64,000 nucleotides of DNA, taken from positions 1 through 64,000 of the forward strand of contig JACRJQ010000008.1 in assembly GCA_016215405.1 (NCBI GenBank), read 5' to 3'. The notes beneath the pieces are model-generated. The model did not search any database. It was not told the DNA's origin and saw only the letters and a list, made by a program, of their open reading frames with translations. Position numbers and translations under genes: made by a program. Of this stretch, positions 1 through 9,252 are shown in pieces (positions within the stretch are counted from its first letter, which is position 1; every line of letters begins with the position of its first letter). The stretch is from Candidatus Tayloriibacteriota bacterium (GTDB taxonomy: Bacteria; Patescibacteria; Paceibacteria; UBA9973; UBA6065).

Positions 1-117
1 CTTACCCCTCCGCCGAGTCCGCATTGTTCTGAGCGAGGACTTACTCCTCAGGTAGCCCTGAGGAGGCGCTTGCGTCTCGCAGCGAAGAAAATGCGGACCG
101 GCTAAAAGAAAAAGGAT
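1..117 (+). repeat. Dispersed hairpin-ended intergenic repeat, copy 1
   Basis: Seen directly: GTCCGCATT at 17-25 is matched by its exact reverse complement at 90-98, enclosing a second perfect 9-bp hairpin (CTCCTCAGG / CCTGAGGAG, about 46-64). The right arm is followed by CGGCTAAAAGAAAAA. Related copies lie at about 32648-32750, 36558-36673 and 60158-60260, all on the plus strand. A further small hairpin (TTCCGG...CCGGAA, 116-134) follows and is shared only with the 36.6 kb copy. The upstream edge is cut by the window. Function unknown. Confidence 0.75.
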
Positions 118-169
118 TCCGGCTCGTAGGCCGGAAAGACATTAAAAAACCGCCCATTGGCGGCAGAGC

Positions 170-730
170 CTAATCGTACTCTATCCTATTCTTTATAAAG
201 GACCCCACCCACACCACGAGGGCGACGGCCCCCAGGCCCATCACGATCTCCCTCTCGTACGCCTTTATATCCCCCACCACCTTCGTAAAGACATCGCCGA
301 AGAAATATCCTCCCAGGACGAATATAGCCGACCACAGCACGGAATTGAAAAGGTTTATGAGCACGAACTTCTTCGTCGTAAGCTCGCTCGTCCCTAACGC
401 GAGGAGAGTCGGTATGCGGATCCCGTACAGGAATCGATAGAAGAAAAGTATCTTGTTGTGATGGTCATGGACCAGGGACCGCACGCGCTCGGAGCGCCTC
501 TTGAGATGAGGCCTCTTTTCGAGGAAGGCGCTCCCCTTCTTGCGTCCGAGCTGGAAAAAGCAGAGGTCCCCGAGGAAGGTCGCGACGATCGCGACGATAA
601 GGACCATCGTAAGGCTGAGGAATTCGAGCCTGGCGAGAAGGCCGCCCGCGATGACGACGATCTCTCCTTCGAGAAATGCGCCGATGAATACCGCGATGAG
701 ACCGTACTGTGCGATGAGGACTTCGAGCAT
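170..730 (-). CDS. DedA-family (SNARE-associated/VTT domain) membrane protein
   Basis: A 186-residue integral membrane protein with about four to five hydrophobic segments. Characteristic DedA features are visible: FLEGE near residue 20, GDLCFFQLGRKKG near residue 55, and RFLYGIRIP near residue 100. DedA proteins are thought to act in membrane lipid homeostasis, including undecaprenyl-phosphate or phospholipid translocation; which applies here is inference. It starts 20 bases downstream of the secA stop on the same strand, so it is probably co-transcribed with secA. No SD precedes the ATG. A second DedA homologue lies at 49964-50554. Confidence 0.85.
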   Translation of the reverse strand: MLEVLIAQYGLIAVFIGAFLEGEIVVIAGGLLARLEFLSLTMVLIVAIVATFLGDLCFFQLGRKKGSAFLEKRPHLKRRSERVRSLVHDHHNKILFFYRFLYGIRIPTLLALGTSELTTKKFVLINLFNSVLWSAIFVLGGYFFGDVFTKVVGDIKAYEREIVMGLGAVALVVWVGSFIKNRIEYD

Positions 731-749
731 GTTGGTTTCGCGAGGCTCG

Positions 750-3257
750 CTAATTCTTAATCGTCCAGCCGTCCGCGAGGTATGAGTCGAGCTTCTTCCA
801 TTTCACCTCCTTCTCCTCTCCCCCCTTCACGACGACGACCTTCTCGTTGCGGCCCATCTTGTCGCCGGAAGGCGCCGCAGAAGCGCCTGAGTTGCCAAGG
901 ATGCCCTTCGCGTCAGACTCTACAGTAGAGAGAGGCTTGAGCTCGACGGAGGATCCCCCGAGGACCGGAAGCACCGATATGACCTGCGCATTTATAGACA
1001 TCTGCATGGTCTTGAAGAGCTGCAGGCCCTCCCTCTTGTATTCGACCAGAGGGTCTCGCTGGCCGTATGCGCGCAGATTCACCGACGAGCGCAAGTAATC
1101 CATCGCCTCGAGGTGCTCGACCCAGAACAGATCGATGGTCTGGAGGAAAAGCTGGCGGAGAGCCTTCGCGAACCCGTCTGCGCCGAGGGCCTGCCTCTTC
1201 GCGTCTATCATCGATATCACGCTCTGGTCGGTCTCGTCGACGATGGACATGAGGTCCTTCGCGACGTCGTCGTCGGACCCGAGGAGGATCTTTCGCCTGC
1301 GCTCGTAGACCGTCTTGCGGTGGATGTTCATGACGTCGTCGTATTCGAGGACATGCTTTCGAGCGTCGAAGTTGAATCCTTCGATCCTCGTCTGGGCGGT
1401 CTCGAGGGCGCGGGTGATCATCCTCTGCTCGATAGGCTCGTCCTCCGGTATGCCGAAGCGTCCCATCATGCTCTTTACCATGTCGGTCGCGAAGACGCGC
1501 ATAAGGTTGTCCTCGAGCGATACGAAGAACTGCGTCTCGCCCGGGTCTCCCTGGCGACCCGCGCGGCCTCGCAGCTGGTTATCGATGCGGCGCGCCTCGT
1601 GCCTCTCGGTTCCGAGGACGAAGAGGCCTCCCGCGGCCTTTACCTTCTCGTACGCCTCGGGGGTCGCGGGATTGCCGCCGAGCTTTATGTCGACGCCGCG
1701 ACCGGCCATGTTCGTGGCGATGACGACCGCTCCCAGGCGTCCGGCCTGCGCAATGATCTCTCCTTCCCTCTCGTGGTTCTTCGCGTTCAATATCTCGTGC
1801 TTCACTCCCTCGCGCGAAAGATACTGCGACAAAAGCTCGTTGCGCTCGATCGACACCGTGCCGATAAGGACCGGCTGGCCCTTCATGTTGAGCTCTTTGA
1901 CCTTCTTGGCGATCGCCTTCCACTTGCCGTTCTCGGTCTGGAAGATGAGGTCGTTTCGGTCGATTCGGGCGACGGGCTTGTTCGTAGGGACGGCGATCGT
2001 ATTGAGGCCGTACACCTTATAGAACTCCTCGCGCGAAGTGACGGCGGTTCCCGTCATGCCCGAGAGCTTCTTGTAGAGCCTGAAGAAGTTCTGATACGTG
2101 ATCGACGCGTAGGTCCGCGACTCCTTCTGGATAGAGGCGCCCTCCTTGGCCTCGATGGCCTGGTGCAGCCCTTCTGACCAGCGTCGACCGGGCTGGAGCC
2201 TGCCCGTGAACTCGTCGACGATCACCACCTCTCCCTGGCGCACGACGTACTCCTTGTCCTTATGGAAAAGCGCCTTGGCGCGGACCGCTGTTTCGAGGTG
2301 ATGGACGTATTTGACCCCGCGGTCGGTATAGATGTTCTCTATGCCGAGCATCTTCTCGGCCTTGGTGATGCCCTCGTCGGTGAGCTGTATCGCCTTCTTC
2401 TTCTCGTCGACCTTGAAATCGGTCCCTGCGACCAGGCTCTCGGCGAGCTTCGCGAACATCTTGTAGAACTCGTCGGAATCGGCGGTCGCGGCCGAGATGA
2501 TGAGAGGTGTTCGAGCCTCGTCTATGAGGATAGAGTCGACCTCGTCGACGATGGCGTAATTCCACTCGCGCTGGCGGAGGTTAGCCGGAGAGTATTCGAG
2601 ATTGTCGCGCAGATAATCGAACCCGAACTCCTGGTTGGTGCCGTAGGTGATATCGGCCTGGTACGCTTCCTTCCTCGATACGGGACGGAGGAATTCGTGC
2701 TCTACCTTGAACGAGCCGAGGTCGTCTCGCTCCTTGTCCTCGTCGGGCGTCGTATGCGAAGGATCGTAGAGGAACGACGACTCGTGGTTTATGACCGCGG
2801 TCGTGATGCCCAAGAAGTCATAGATCTGTCCCATCCACGCCGCATCTCGGCGAGAGAGATAGTCGTTTACAGTGACGACGTGGACGCCTTTCCCCGTGAG
2901 GGCGTTTAAGTACGCGGGCAAGGTCGCGACGAGGGTCTTTCCCTCGCCTGTCCTCATCTCTGCGATGCCTCGCGAATGGAGGATCGCGCCTCCGACGAGC
3001 TGCATGTCGAAATGCCTCTGCTTGAGGGTCCTTTTCGATGCCTCGCGCACGACGGCAAAGGCCTCGGGGAGGATGTCGTCGAGGGATTCGCCCTTCTCGA
3101 GCCTGCCCTTGAATTCCGTCGTCTTTGCCTTGAGATCCGCGTCGGAAAGGGCGGAAATAGCAGGCTCAAAAGCGTTTATCTTTGGGACCAAAGCGAGAAA
3201 CGGCTTCAAATCGCGCTCATTCTGGTCGCCGAACACCTTCGTCAGAAAATTGGCCAT
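750..3257 (-). CDS. secA: Preprotein translocase ATPase SecA
   Basis: Motor ATPase that drives unfolded preproteins through SecYEG. Visible: Walker A with GEGKT near residue 106, DEAD-like VDEVDSILIDEAR near 220, and helicase motif TNMAGRGVDIKLGG in the second half. Length (835 aa) is usual. Between the first ATPase motifs there is a charged insertion (roughly residues 157-187, ending EFLRPVSRKEAY) longer than in classical SecA. The C-terminus lacks the zinc-binding tail and ends DGWTIKN. I prefer the ATG at 3257 (MANFLTKVFG) over one six codons upstream, because a -10-like TAGAAT at 3266-3271 sits 8 nt before it, predicting a near-leaderless mRNA. Confidence 0.97.
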   Translation of the reverse strand: MANFLTKVFGDQNERDLKPFLALVPKINAFEPAISALSDADLKAKTTEFKGRLEKGESLDDILPEAFAVVREASKRTLKQRHFDMQLVGGAILHSRGIAEMRTGEGKTLVATLPAYLNALTGKGVHVVTVNDYLSRRDAAWMGQIYDFLGITTAVINHESSFLYDPSHTTPDEDKERDDLGSFKVEHEFLRPVSRKEAYQADITYGTNQEFGFDYLRDNLEYSPANLRQREWNYAIVDEVDSILIDEARTPLIISAATADSDEFYKMFAKLAESLVAGTDFKVDEKKKAIQLTDEGITKAEKMLGIENIYTDRGVKYVHHLETAVRAKALFHKDKEYVVRQGEVVIVDEFTGRLQPGRRWSEGLHQAIEAKEGASIQKESRTYASITYQNFFRLYKKLSGMTGTAVTSREEFYKVYGLNTIAVPTNKPVARIDRNDLIFQTENGKWKAIAKKVKELNMKGQPVLIGTVSIERNELLSQYLSREGVKHEILNAKNHEREGEIIAQAGRLGAVVIATNMAGRGVDIKLGGNPATPEAYEKVKAAGGLFVLGTERHEARRIDNQLRGRAGRQGDPGETQFFVSLEDNLMRVFATDMVKSMMGRFGIPEDEPIEQRMITRALETAQTRIEGFNFDARKHVLEYDDVMNIHRKTVYERRRKILLGSDDDVAKDLMSIVDETDQSVISMIDAKRQALGADGFAKALRQLFLQTIDLFWVEHLEAMDYLRSSVNLRAYGQRDPLVEYKREGLQLFKTMQMSINAQVISVLPVLGGSSVELKPLSTVESDAKGILGNSGASAAPSGDKMGRNEKVVVVKGGEEKEVKWKKLDSYLADGWTIKN

Positions 3258-3322
3258 AGACGGCCATTCTAGCATAAAACTTCCCCCATTTCCCCTCCCC
3301 GCCGTGGCCTAATATGAGGCGT

Positions 3323-3772
3323 TTAGGAGGCCTTGAGATCGCTTATGAATCTAGGGGTATCCGAGAGAAGCTTTCCGTTTTTGAAGTCCTCGGCCAGAGC
3401 GCGAGGTAAAAGCTCTGTTGCGGCATCGGGTTTGATCCACAGGAGCTCGGCGAGCTCGAAAGCGTGCGTCCTATCGAGCTTCTCGCATCCGACGTAGTCC
3501 GCGCCATTGAGTATCTCGAAGAAAAATTCCATGGACTGGGTCTCGCCGCTTATGAACGTATTCACATAAAGCAATCGACCGATCTTCGGTTCGACGCCGA
3601 GCTCTTCGACGATCTCCCTTTTCATGCACGCGAGAGCGTCCTCTCCCCATTCGAGGCCGCCGCCCGGAAGCGCCACATATCTATGGTCGGGAGCGTGACG
3701 GACCACGAGAAGCCTGCCCTCATGAAGGATAATGCCTCTGCAGCGGACCTTGAATCTGTTCGGTTCTGACAT
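3323..3772 (-). CDS. Nudix hydrolase
   Basis: A 149-residue Nudix-fold hydrolase. The Nudix box is complete, GGGLEWGEDALACMKREI followed by VEELG (about residues 38-60), with the REXXEE metal-binding residues intact, so hydrolysis of a nucleoside-diphosphate-linked substrate is expected; the substrate cannot be told. The same frame stays open up to 3916, but that would overlap the upstream P-loop gene and add basic non-Nudix sequence, so I start at the ATG at 3772 (MSEPNRF). It lies 40 nt downstream of that gene on the same strand. Confidence 0.85.
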   Translation of the reverse strand: MSEPNRFKVRCRGIILHEGRLLVVRHAPDHRYVALPGGGLEWGEDALACMKREIVEELGVEPKIGRLLYVNTFISGETQSMEFFFEILNGADYVGCEKLDRTHAFELAELLWIKPDAATELLPRALAEDFKNGKLLSDTPRFISDLKAS

Positions 3773-3812
3773 TTGTTTTCGGAATAACTCAACCAATTTA
3801 GACGTACAGCTT

Positions 3813-4295
3813 TTAAAAACCAAGTCTTTTAAAGATATATTCGGCCGTATCATCGGGACTCTGATCCGAATTGTCGATAATCTCTCCGAAAGAAGGGTTA
3901 GGAATCCCAATCTCATAATGATATTTAATTCTCTCTATCTCCTCCCTTGTAAGCTCCCGCGTCCCCCTATTCGCCACCGCGAGCGAGAGCCTTGGCGCCA
4001 GCGTAAATACTTTTATATCCACTTTCATATCACGTAGAGAGTCGACCATGTATTCGTAATTCTCCTTAGAAAGCGGGTAAGGAACGACCACGTTCAATCC
4101 CCTCGAAGAAAAGTTCTTAATGACCGCAACGGCGTTCTCGAGATTGAGCGGAATCGAATCTTTGATGGGCATCCACTCGATCATCTGACGAAGGGAATCG
4201 ACCTCTACGATAGCTACATTTTTCACCCGTGCTGCCAAAAGGCGAGCGATCGTAGTCTTTCCTGCGTTGATCGATCCGTTAATAAATATTATCAA
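3813..4295 (-). CDS. Small P-loop kinase-like protein
   Basis: A 160-residue protein beginning with an ATP-binding loop GSINAGKTT (residues 7-15), followed by VEVDSLR and, near the C-terminus, an arginine-rich lid (NRGTRELTREEIERIKYHYE). This is the layout of small P-loop phosphotransferases (AAA_33, chloramphenicol-phosphotransferase-like or shikimate-kinase-like); I cannot name the substrate. The start appears to be TTG at 4295, about 11 nt downstream of a perfect TATAAT on this strand, which leaves only a very short leader. It is upstream of the Nudix gene and likely in one transcript with it. Confidence 0.65.
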   Translation of the reverse strand: MIIFINGSINAGKTTIARLLAARVKNVAIVEVDSLRQMIEWMPIKDSIPLNLENAVAVIKNFSSRGLNVVVPYPLSKENYEYMVDSLRDMKVDIKVFTLAPRLSLAVANRGTRELTREEIERIKYHYEIGIPNPSFGEIIDNSDQSPDDTAEYIFKRLGF

Positions 4296-4307
4296 GTGAC
4301 GTGTGAA

Positions 4308-5357
4308 TTATAGCGGCCTAACCTCCCTCTCTATCTCTATCCCCGTCTTGTCTTTGACGGTTTGGGCGACCTCGGCCGCGAATGTGTCTATCTCGGATGC
4401 AGTCGCCCCGAATTCGGCGACGAGAACGAGAGGCTGCTTCTCGTAGAGGCCGACTTTGCCCTTCTTGTACCCTTTGAGTCCGCAGACGTTATCGAGGATC
4501 CAGGCGAGAGGCACTTTTACGAGCCCGCCCTCTGCGGCGTACGGGCTCTCGGGCGGGACGGCGACGGGAAACGACGGCATGTTCGGGTGCTTCGCGGCGA
4601 TGCCCGTGTAATGGTCGCGGCAGATGATCGGATTCTTCCAGAACGAGCCTGCGGTGCCGATCTTCGAGAGGTCAGGGAACTTCCCTTTTCGGATCTCGAT
4701 CACCGCTTCGCGTATCTCGCTTTGGGTCGGAAGGGCGATGCCTTTCTTCGCGAAATATTCTTTGACGTCTTTATACGAGAGATTAGGCTTTACCTCCCGC
4801 GAGAGCCTAAACGTCACCGAGATGATCGCGTACTTGGCGTATTTTTGCGACTTGAACACGCTGTCGCGGTACGAAAAGCCGCATTCGCGGTTCGAGAACG
4901 TCCTCGCCTCGCCTGTCTCGGTATCGATAGCGCGCACCGACTCGACGACGTTCATGACTTCGACTCCGTATGCGCCGATATTCTGCACAGGCGACGCCCC
5001 CACCGTGCCGGGAATATACGAGAGGTTCTCGATGCCCCACGCGCCCCATTCGACGGTCTCTGCGACAAGGCTATCCCAGCCCTCGCCCGCCCATGCTGTG
5101 ACGAAGACCGATCCTTTGTTCTCTTCAAAGCTCGCCCCCGTCATCTCCATCTTTACGACGAGGCCCCGGACTCCTCCGTCAGGTACGACGACGTTTGACC
5201 CTCCGCCGAGGATGGACACATGGAGACCCTTGCCTTTGGCGAAGGCGACGGCCTCTTTGAGATCCTCCTCGCTCTTCGCTACGCAAAAGAAGTCGGCGCT
5301 CCCGCCTGTGCGGAAGGTGGTGTAGGGCGCGAGCGGTACGTTCTCTTGAATCTTCAT
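4308..5357 (-). CDS. murB: UDP-N-acetylenolpyruvoylglucosamine reductase MurB
   Basis: Reduces UDP-GlcNAc-enolpyruvate to UDP-MurNAc in cytoplasmic peptidoglycan precursor synthesis. N-terminal FAD-binding segment with TTFRTGGSADFF (about residues 13-24) and ILGGGSNVVVPDGG; middle YRDSVFK; proton-donor region GSFWKNP; terminal EREVRPL containing the conserved Glu. At 349 aa it is a type I MurB. ATG at 5357 follows TATATT (5366-5371) by 8 nt, so the mRNA should be nearly leaderless. A strong hairpin terminator at 5373-5409 separates it from the upstream ligase gene. Confidence 0.95.
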   Translation of the reverse strand: MKIQENVPLAPYTTFRTGGSADFFCVAKSEEDLKEAVAFAKGKGLHVSILGGGSNVVVPDGGVRGLVVKMEMTGASFEENKGSVFVTAWAGEGWDSLVAETVEWGAWGIENLSYIPGTVGASPVQNIGAYGVEVMNVVESVRAIDTETGEARTFSNRECGFSYRDSVFKSQKYAKYAIISVTFRLSREVKPNLSYKDVKEYFAKKGIALPTQSEIREAVIEIRKGKFPDLSKIGTAGSFWKNPIICRDHYTGIAAKHPNMPSFPVAVPPESPYAAEGGLVKVPLAWILDNVCGLKGYKKGKVGLYEKQPLVLVAEFGATASEIDTFAAEVAQTVKDKTGIEIEREVRPL

Positions 5358-5372
5358 ACCTCAACAATATAC

Positions 5373-5409
5373 CAAAGCCCCGTTTCTGCGAAGCAGAAAC
5401 GGGGCTTTG
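5373..5409. terminator. Bidirectional-looking hairpin terminator
   Basis: Perfect 17-bp inverted repeat (CAAAGCCCCGTTTCTGC with a GAA loop). It lies 8 nt after the O-antigen ligase stop (minus strand) and ends next to the murB -10 box, so it most likely terminates the ligase transcript. Confidence 0.8.
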
Positions 5410-5416
5410 ACGGCCT

Positions 5417-7582
5417 TTACCTTCCAGCCTCTATCTCCTTTATATACGCTTCGCCCTGAGTCTTAAACGAGGGATCGAGAGCGATCATCTCTCTGAGAGC
5501 GGCGATAGCGGCCGTCTTGTTGCCTGATTGATAGTAGGCGGCGACGAGATTCATGCGGTATTCCATGTTGCCCGGCTCCCTCTCGATGCCTTTGCGCAAC
5601 ATAGGGATGACCTTTTGCCACTCTCCCCTATCCGCATAGGCCCTCAAGAACGCCTGCTCCGTAGCGGAGCTACCCGCGCCCGATTCTTGGAAGAGCTTTT
5701 GCGCCTCCGCTTCCCTCCCGGCGTAGACGAGCGACGCCGCGTAATACGAGAGGGCTTCGCTATACGAAGGCTCGAGGTCGTAGGCCCTCTTGAACACCTC
5801 GACTCCCTTCTCGTACTGCTTTGTCGCGATATACGCGGCGCCGAGCTGGAAGAGTATCGACTGCTTGTTAGGAGAGAGCTTCGCCGCATTTTCGAGATGA
5901 AGGAGCGCCTGCTCGTTGAGGCCGTAGATCGTATAGAAGTTCCCGGCGAAAAGCTCATACCGGGCATCCCCTGGGAATCTCTCGACCTGCTTCTCTAGAG
6001 CTGCGCGCGCGACGTCGAAATACCTTTGCCTCGACTCTATCGGCACCGACGGAGAATTGACCGCGCGCGCCGTGTCGACGAGCCTCTCGACGACCTCGGG
6101 CCTGCCCAAGGTATCGTACGAGAGCGACTTCTCTAGGGCGGCGATGGCCGCCTCTACTTGGATAGGCTGCGTCGCGAGGGCGCGCAGGCCGTCTATGAGG
6201 GACGTATTGGTGGCGTAGCCTCTCCAGTTGAAGAAGTAGAGAGAGAATACCAGGACGAGGAGTATCGCGGGACCGGCCATCCTGCCGTCCGCCTCTTCTA
6301 TCGCCTCGCCTACCGGCTTCTCGAGCCTCGTGGATTTGAAATGGACGAACGAGAGCACGGAGACAAAGAGGATGTAGCTTACGATGTTGTCGAAGACGAA
6401 GAGGTTGTGGAAGAAATACGCCGCGCCGAGCCCGGTCCAGAGCGCCTTCTCGACGAACGAAAGGTCCGTCTTCCTCCAGAGGAGATATACCGCAGAGACG
6501 TAAAGCGAGAGATACGCGAGAAGGCCGAGGATGCCTCCCGCCACGAGCCAGTCGAGGACGATATTGTGCGTGTGATCGAACCACTGCTCGTGGGCGTACA
6601 TGGCAGGGTCGTAGCGCTCGTTGAATATGTAGTTGAAGTTCTCCTGACCCCAGCCGAGGATCGGACGCTCCTTAAAACCTTCGACGGCCATTGGCCAGAT
6701 ATAGGCGCGCGCCTGCGTCTTCGTATCGGCAAGCGAGATGGACGCGAATCGCTGCAAGACGGGGCTCTTCGCGACGAAAGAAGTGTCCCGTATCGCGATG
6801 AATCCGATGACGAGGAGGACGACCGCCCCGACGACGGATGCGGCGGCGATGCGGATCTTCTTTTCCTTCCTGTCGAAAAGGGCTATGAGGAGGGCCGAGA
6901 GGAGGGCTCCGCCGATAAGGCCGAGGATGGCGCCGCGAGTCGCCGTGTAATAGAGGATGGCGAGATGGAGGATGGCTATGGCCGGATAGACGACTTTCTT
7001 CCATCGCGCCCCCTCGCGTAGGGCGAGTATGGCCGCGAAGAATATGTGGAAGATGAGATAGATGGCGAGGTACGTCGCGTTGCCGAACGTCGCGTCGACT
7101 CGCACCCCGCCTTGGTTTATGACCGCCTTGCCGGAAAGCTGGAGGATGCCGTAAAGGGAGATTGCGACAGAGGCCCAGAGGGACGACTCGAAGAACCTCC
7201 TCCAGAGCTTCTCAGAGGAGAGTAGCGCCGAGGACATGATGAACCACATGAAGAGATGGATGAGCGTGATGTACCCTTCCATCCTCTCAAAGTTCGACCA
7301 GAAGCTCTTCCACGGCTCTGCGCCGAAAAGGTCGGCGAGCCCTATGACGCCTAGGAACGCGACGAGCGCCCACAGGACAAAGGACTTCCTCGGCCTAACC
7401 GATGGATCGCGCAAGGAAAGGAGGAGCCACGCAGCGAATCCGATCTCGGTTAAGACCCTAAAGAAGAACCCCTTCCCCGTAATGAACGGGAAGAACATGT
7501 CGTTCGACACGATGAACGGGATGAGGATGACCGAGAAAATGGAGGCAAGAGCGGTCCATTTGAGATATTTATTGAGTGTCAT
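5417..7582 (-). CDS. O-antigen ligase/polymerase-type membrane protein with C-terminal TPR repeats
   Basis: A 721-residue protein: about 11-12 transmembrane segments over the first 450 residues, with the Wzy_C/WaaL-type periplasmic region (PILGWGQENFNYIFNERYDP and DHTHNIVLDWLVAGG, about residues 305-345), then tetratricopeptide repeats to the C-terminus (for example ALLHLENAAKLSPNKQ and KGVEVFKRAYDLEPSYSEA). Such fusions transfer or polymerise surface glycans, or glycosylate proteins, at the outer face of the membrane; the acceptor is unknown. ATG at 7582 follows TATAGT on the minus strand by 9 nt. It lies divergently beside the polysaccharide cluster starting at 7707. Confidence 0.85.
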   Translation of the reverse strand: MTLNKYLKWTALASIFSVILIPFIVSNDMFFPFITGKGFFFRVLTEIGFAAWLLLSLRDPSVRPRKSFVLWALVAFLGVIGLADLFGAEPWKSFWSNFERMEGYITLIHLFMWFIMSSALLSSEKLWRRFFESSLWASVAISLYGILQLSGKAVINQGGVRVDATFGNATYLAIYLIFHIFFAAILALREGARWKKVVYPAIAILHLAILYYTATRGAILGLIGGALLSALLIALFDRKEKKIRIAAASVVGAVVLLVIGFIAIRDTSFVAKSPVLQRFASISLADTKTQARAYIWPMAVEGFKERPILGWGQENFNYIFNERYDPAMYAHEQWFDHTHNIVLDWLVAGGILGLLAYLSLYVSAVYLLWRKTDLSFVEKALWTGLGAAYFFHNLFVFDNIVSYILFVSVLSFVHFKSTRLEKPVGEAIEEADGRMAGPAILLVLVFSLYFFNWRGYATNTSLIDGLRALATQPIQVEAAIAALEKSLSYDTLGRPEVVERLVDTARAVNSPSVPIESRQRYFDVARAALEKQVERFPGDARYELFAGNFYTIYGLNEQALLHLENAAKLSPNKQSILFQLGAAYIATKQYEKGVEVFKRAYDLEPSYSEALSYYAASLVYAGREAEAQKLFQESGAGSSATEQAFLRAYADRGEWQKVIPMLRKGIEREPGNMEYRMNLVAAYYQSGNKTAAIAALREMIALDPSFKTQGEAYIKEIEAGR

Positions 7583-7672
7583 ACGAATGAAACTATATCA
7601 TGCCGAAAATTGGCTTGTAACAATTCACGACTGTCGCGTATTCTAACAAACACAGTAAGCTCATGATACCTT

Positions 7673-7706
7673 TTGACACCTTTTGACACTTTGATACCAT
7701 AACCCT
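7673..7706 (+). promoter_or_regulatory. Promoter of the HTH regulator, with iterated TTTTGACA
   Basis: -35 TTGACA at 7673-7678, 16-nt spacer, -10 TACCAT at 7695-7700, then exactly 6 nt to the ATG, so transcription should start at or next to the start codon. A second TTTTGACA in tandem (7681-7688) lies in the spacer and gives a 10-bp direct repeat (CCTTTTGACA twice), a plausible autoregulatory operator. Confidence 0.65.
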
Positions 7707-7955
7707 ATGACTGAAGAAATAAGGCCTCTCGGCATATATACGACCGAAGAGACTAGAAAAACCCTCAGGATAAGCAAGAGTACGGTAAAACGAATGCTCA
7801 AGCACGGGCTCATACGTGCAAATAAGGTTGGGGGGCAGTACCGCATCCTAGGTAAGGAGATACTCCGCCTCGTATCCCCTGACTGGGAAAAGAAGGCTTC
7901 AAGATCATATCTAAAAGTCAAAAAGAAGGTCGTGAGCAAGATAAACAAATGGTAA
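7707..7955 (+). CDS. Excisionase/MerR-type HTH DNA-binding protein
   Basis: An 82-residue protein with a winged-helix segment typical of excisionase-family regulators: YTTEETRKTLRISKSTVKRM (about residues 11-30) followed by LIRANKVGGQYRILGKEIL. The tail is basic (KKASRSYLKVKKKVVSKIN). It is the first gene of the plus-strand, AT-richer polysaccharide block and overlaps the flippase gene by 7 nt, so it may control that block or itself. An excisionase role is possible, but no integrase is in the window. Confidence 0.7.
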   Translation: MTEEIRPLGIYTTEETRKTLRISKSTVKRMLKHGLIRANKVGGQYRILGKEILRLVSPDWEKKASRSYLKVKKKVVSKINKW

Positions 7956-9235
7956 ACCGAATAAAAGAGTCGATGAAGGTACGCCTTAGGCTCCTCGAAC
8001 AGGCACTCAAGATAGATCTCGTCTATCTCATAAAGGGTAATTTTTGGCTTAGTGCTGGACGAGCCATAGGTATCGGATCGGGAATATTGCTCACATACGC
8101 CTTCGCCAACCTCCTTCCAGCCGAGAAATTCGGCGCTTACAAATACGTCCTCTCTATATACACAATCATCAGCTCTTTCTCGCTTCTCGGCATAGGTGCC
8201 GTCGTGATAAACAGCGCGGCACGGGGCCAAGATGGCATCTTACGCCCAGCAATAAAAAAGAGCCTGCTCTGGAGCATACCTGGAAGCCTCGCAGCCCTCG
8301 CGATAGGCGCCTATTACCTCATTCAAGGGAACTTTACCTTGGGAATATCTCTCTTCGTCGTAGCCGTTACCAATCCCCTGCTTAACAGTCTGGGTAACTA
8401 CAAACCGTTCTTGCAAGGAAAGAAGGATTTCCGAACGGCGGCGATATTCGGCATCCCTCGTACGATGATCCCAGTGCTATCCATAATTATATGTCTTCTC
8501 TTCACCGAGAGCGTCGTGATCATAGTCTCTGTCTATTTCTTGACGAATACCCTCTCCACAATTTTTATATATTGGCTCATCTCTAGGAAATACAAAATCG
8601 GCGAAGCGCCCGAAACGGATATCAGACCGTCGATGAGCTTCGCAAGGCATTCAAGCCTGCTCGGATTCATATCCTCGGTTCCTTCACAAATAGATCAGCT
8701 CTTGCTTTGGCATTTCGCTACCCCAGCCCAACTTGCACTCTACGCGTTCGCCGTCGCTCCGGTGCGCGAGATGAGGAACCTCGCGGAAAACCTTTTTCCT
8801 CTTATAACTCCGAAATTCGCGGTGCGGTCATACGAAGAGGTCAAAAGCAATCTCCCCCTCAGAATTAAGCAGCTTTTTTTGACTATCACCCCGCTCACCG
8901 CGATTTACATATTACTTGCGCCGTTTATATTCAAAATCTTCTTTCCTCAGTATATGGAGGCGGTACTCTTCTCGCAGATATTCGCCCTTTCTCTGCTTTT
9001 CCAGCCTCGCAACCTATTCGAAGCTCTACTCATCGCACATGAAAGGGTGAAAGAGCGATATATAGCTACAGGAATCTCTCATGCTGTGCGGATTGCCTTG
9101 TTTGTCGCTCTCATTCCGACATATAGCATCATCGGCGCCATCGCTTCGAATCTGATCGCCGATCTCCTAAACTTCCTCATTCTCGGCAGACTCATAACGA
9201 GAGGGCGTGGCGCGGTAAGGACAGATCAATCTTAA
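7949..9235 (+). CDS. Polysaccharide flippase, Wzx/MATE-like
   Basis: A 428-residue polytopic membrane protein with about 12 hydrophobic segments. The start of the first domain (SAGRAIGIGSGILLTYAFAN, then PAEKFGAYKYVLSIYTI) matches the polysaccharide-biosynthesis (Wzx) family, which flips undecaprenyl-linked oligosaccharides outwards. The ATG overlaps the 3' end of the HTH gene. Position among glycosyltransferases supports the role; the transported glycan is unknown. Confidence 0.8.
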   Translation: MVNRIKESMKVRLRLLEQALKIDLVYLIKGNFWLSAGRAIGIGSGILLTYAFANLLPAEKFGAYKYVLSIYTIISSFSLLGIGAVVINSAARGQDGILRPAIKKSLLWSIPGSLAALAIGAYYLIQGNFTLGISLFVVAVTNPLLNSLGNYKPFLQGKKDFRTAAIFGIPRTMIPVLSIIICLLFTESVVIIVSVYFLTNTLSTIFIYWLISRKYKIGEAPETDIRPSMSFARHSSLLGFISSVPSQIDQLLLWHFATPAQLALYAFAVAPVREMRNLAENLFPLITPKFAVRSYEEVKSNLPLRIKQLFLTITPLTAIYILLAPFIFKIFFPQYMEAVLFSQIFALSLLFQPRNLFEALLIAHERVKERYIATGISHAVRIALFVALIPTYSIIGAIASNLIADLLNFLILGRLITRGRGAVRTDQS

Positions 9236-9252
9236 ACATATATACTCGTGCC

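Noticed and set aside
37..64. The inverted repeat in copy 1 read as a simple terminator
   Set aside because: No T-run follows on either strand at the expected distance, and the same flanking sequences recur in the other copies, so a repeat family explains it better.
1113..2177. 354-codon plus-strand frame opposite secA
   Set aside because: Antisense shadow of a well-supported gene in GC-rich DNA; no recognisable domain and no start context.
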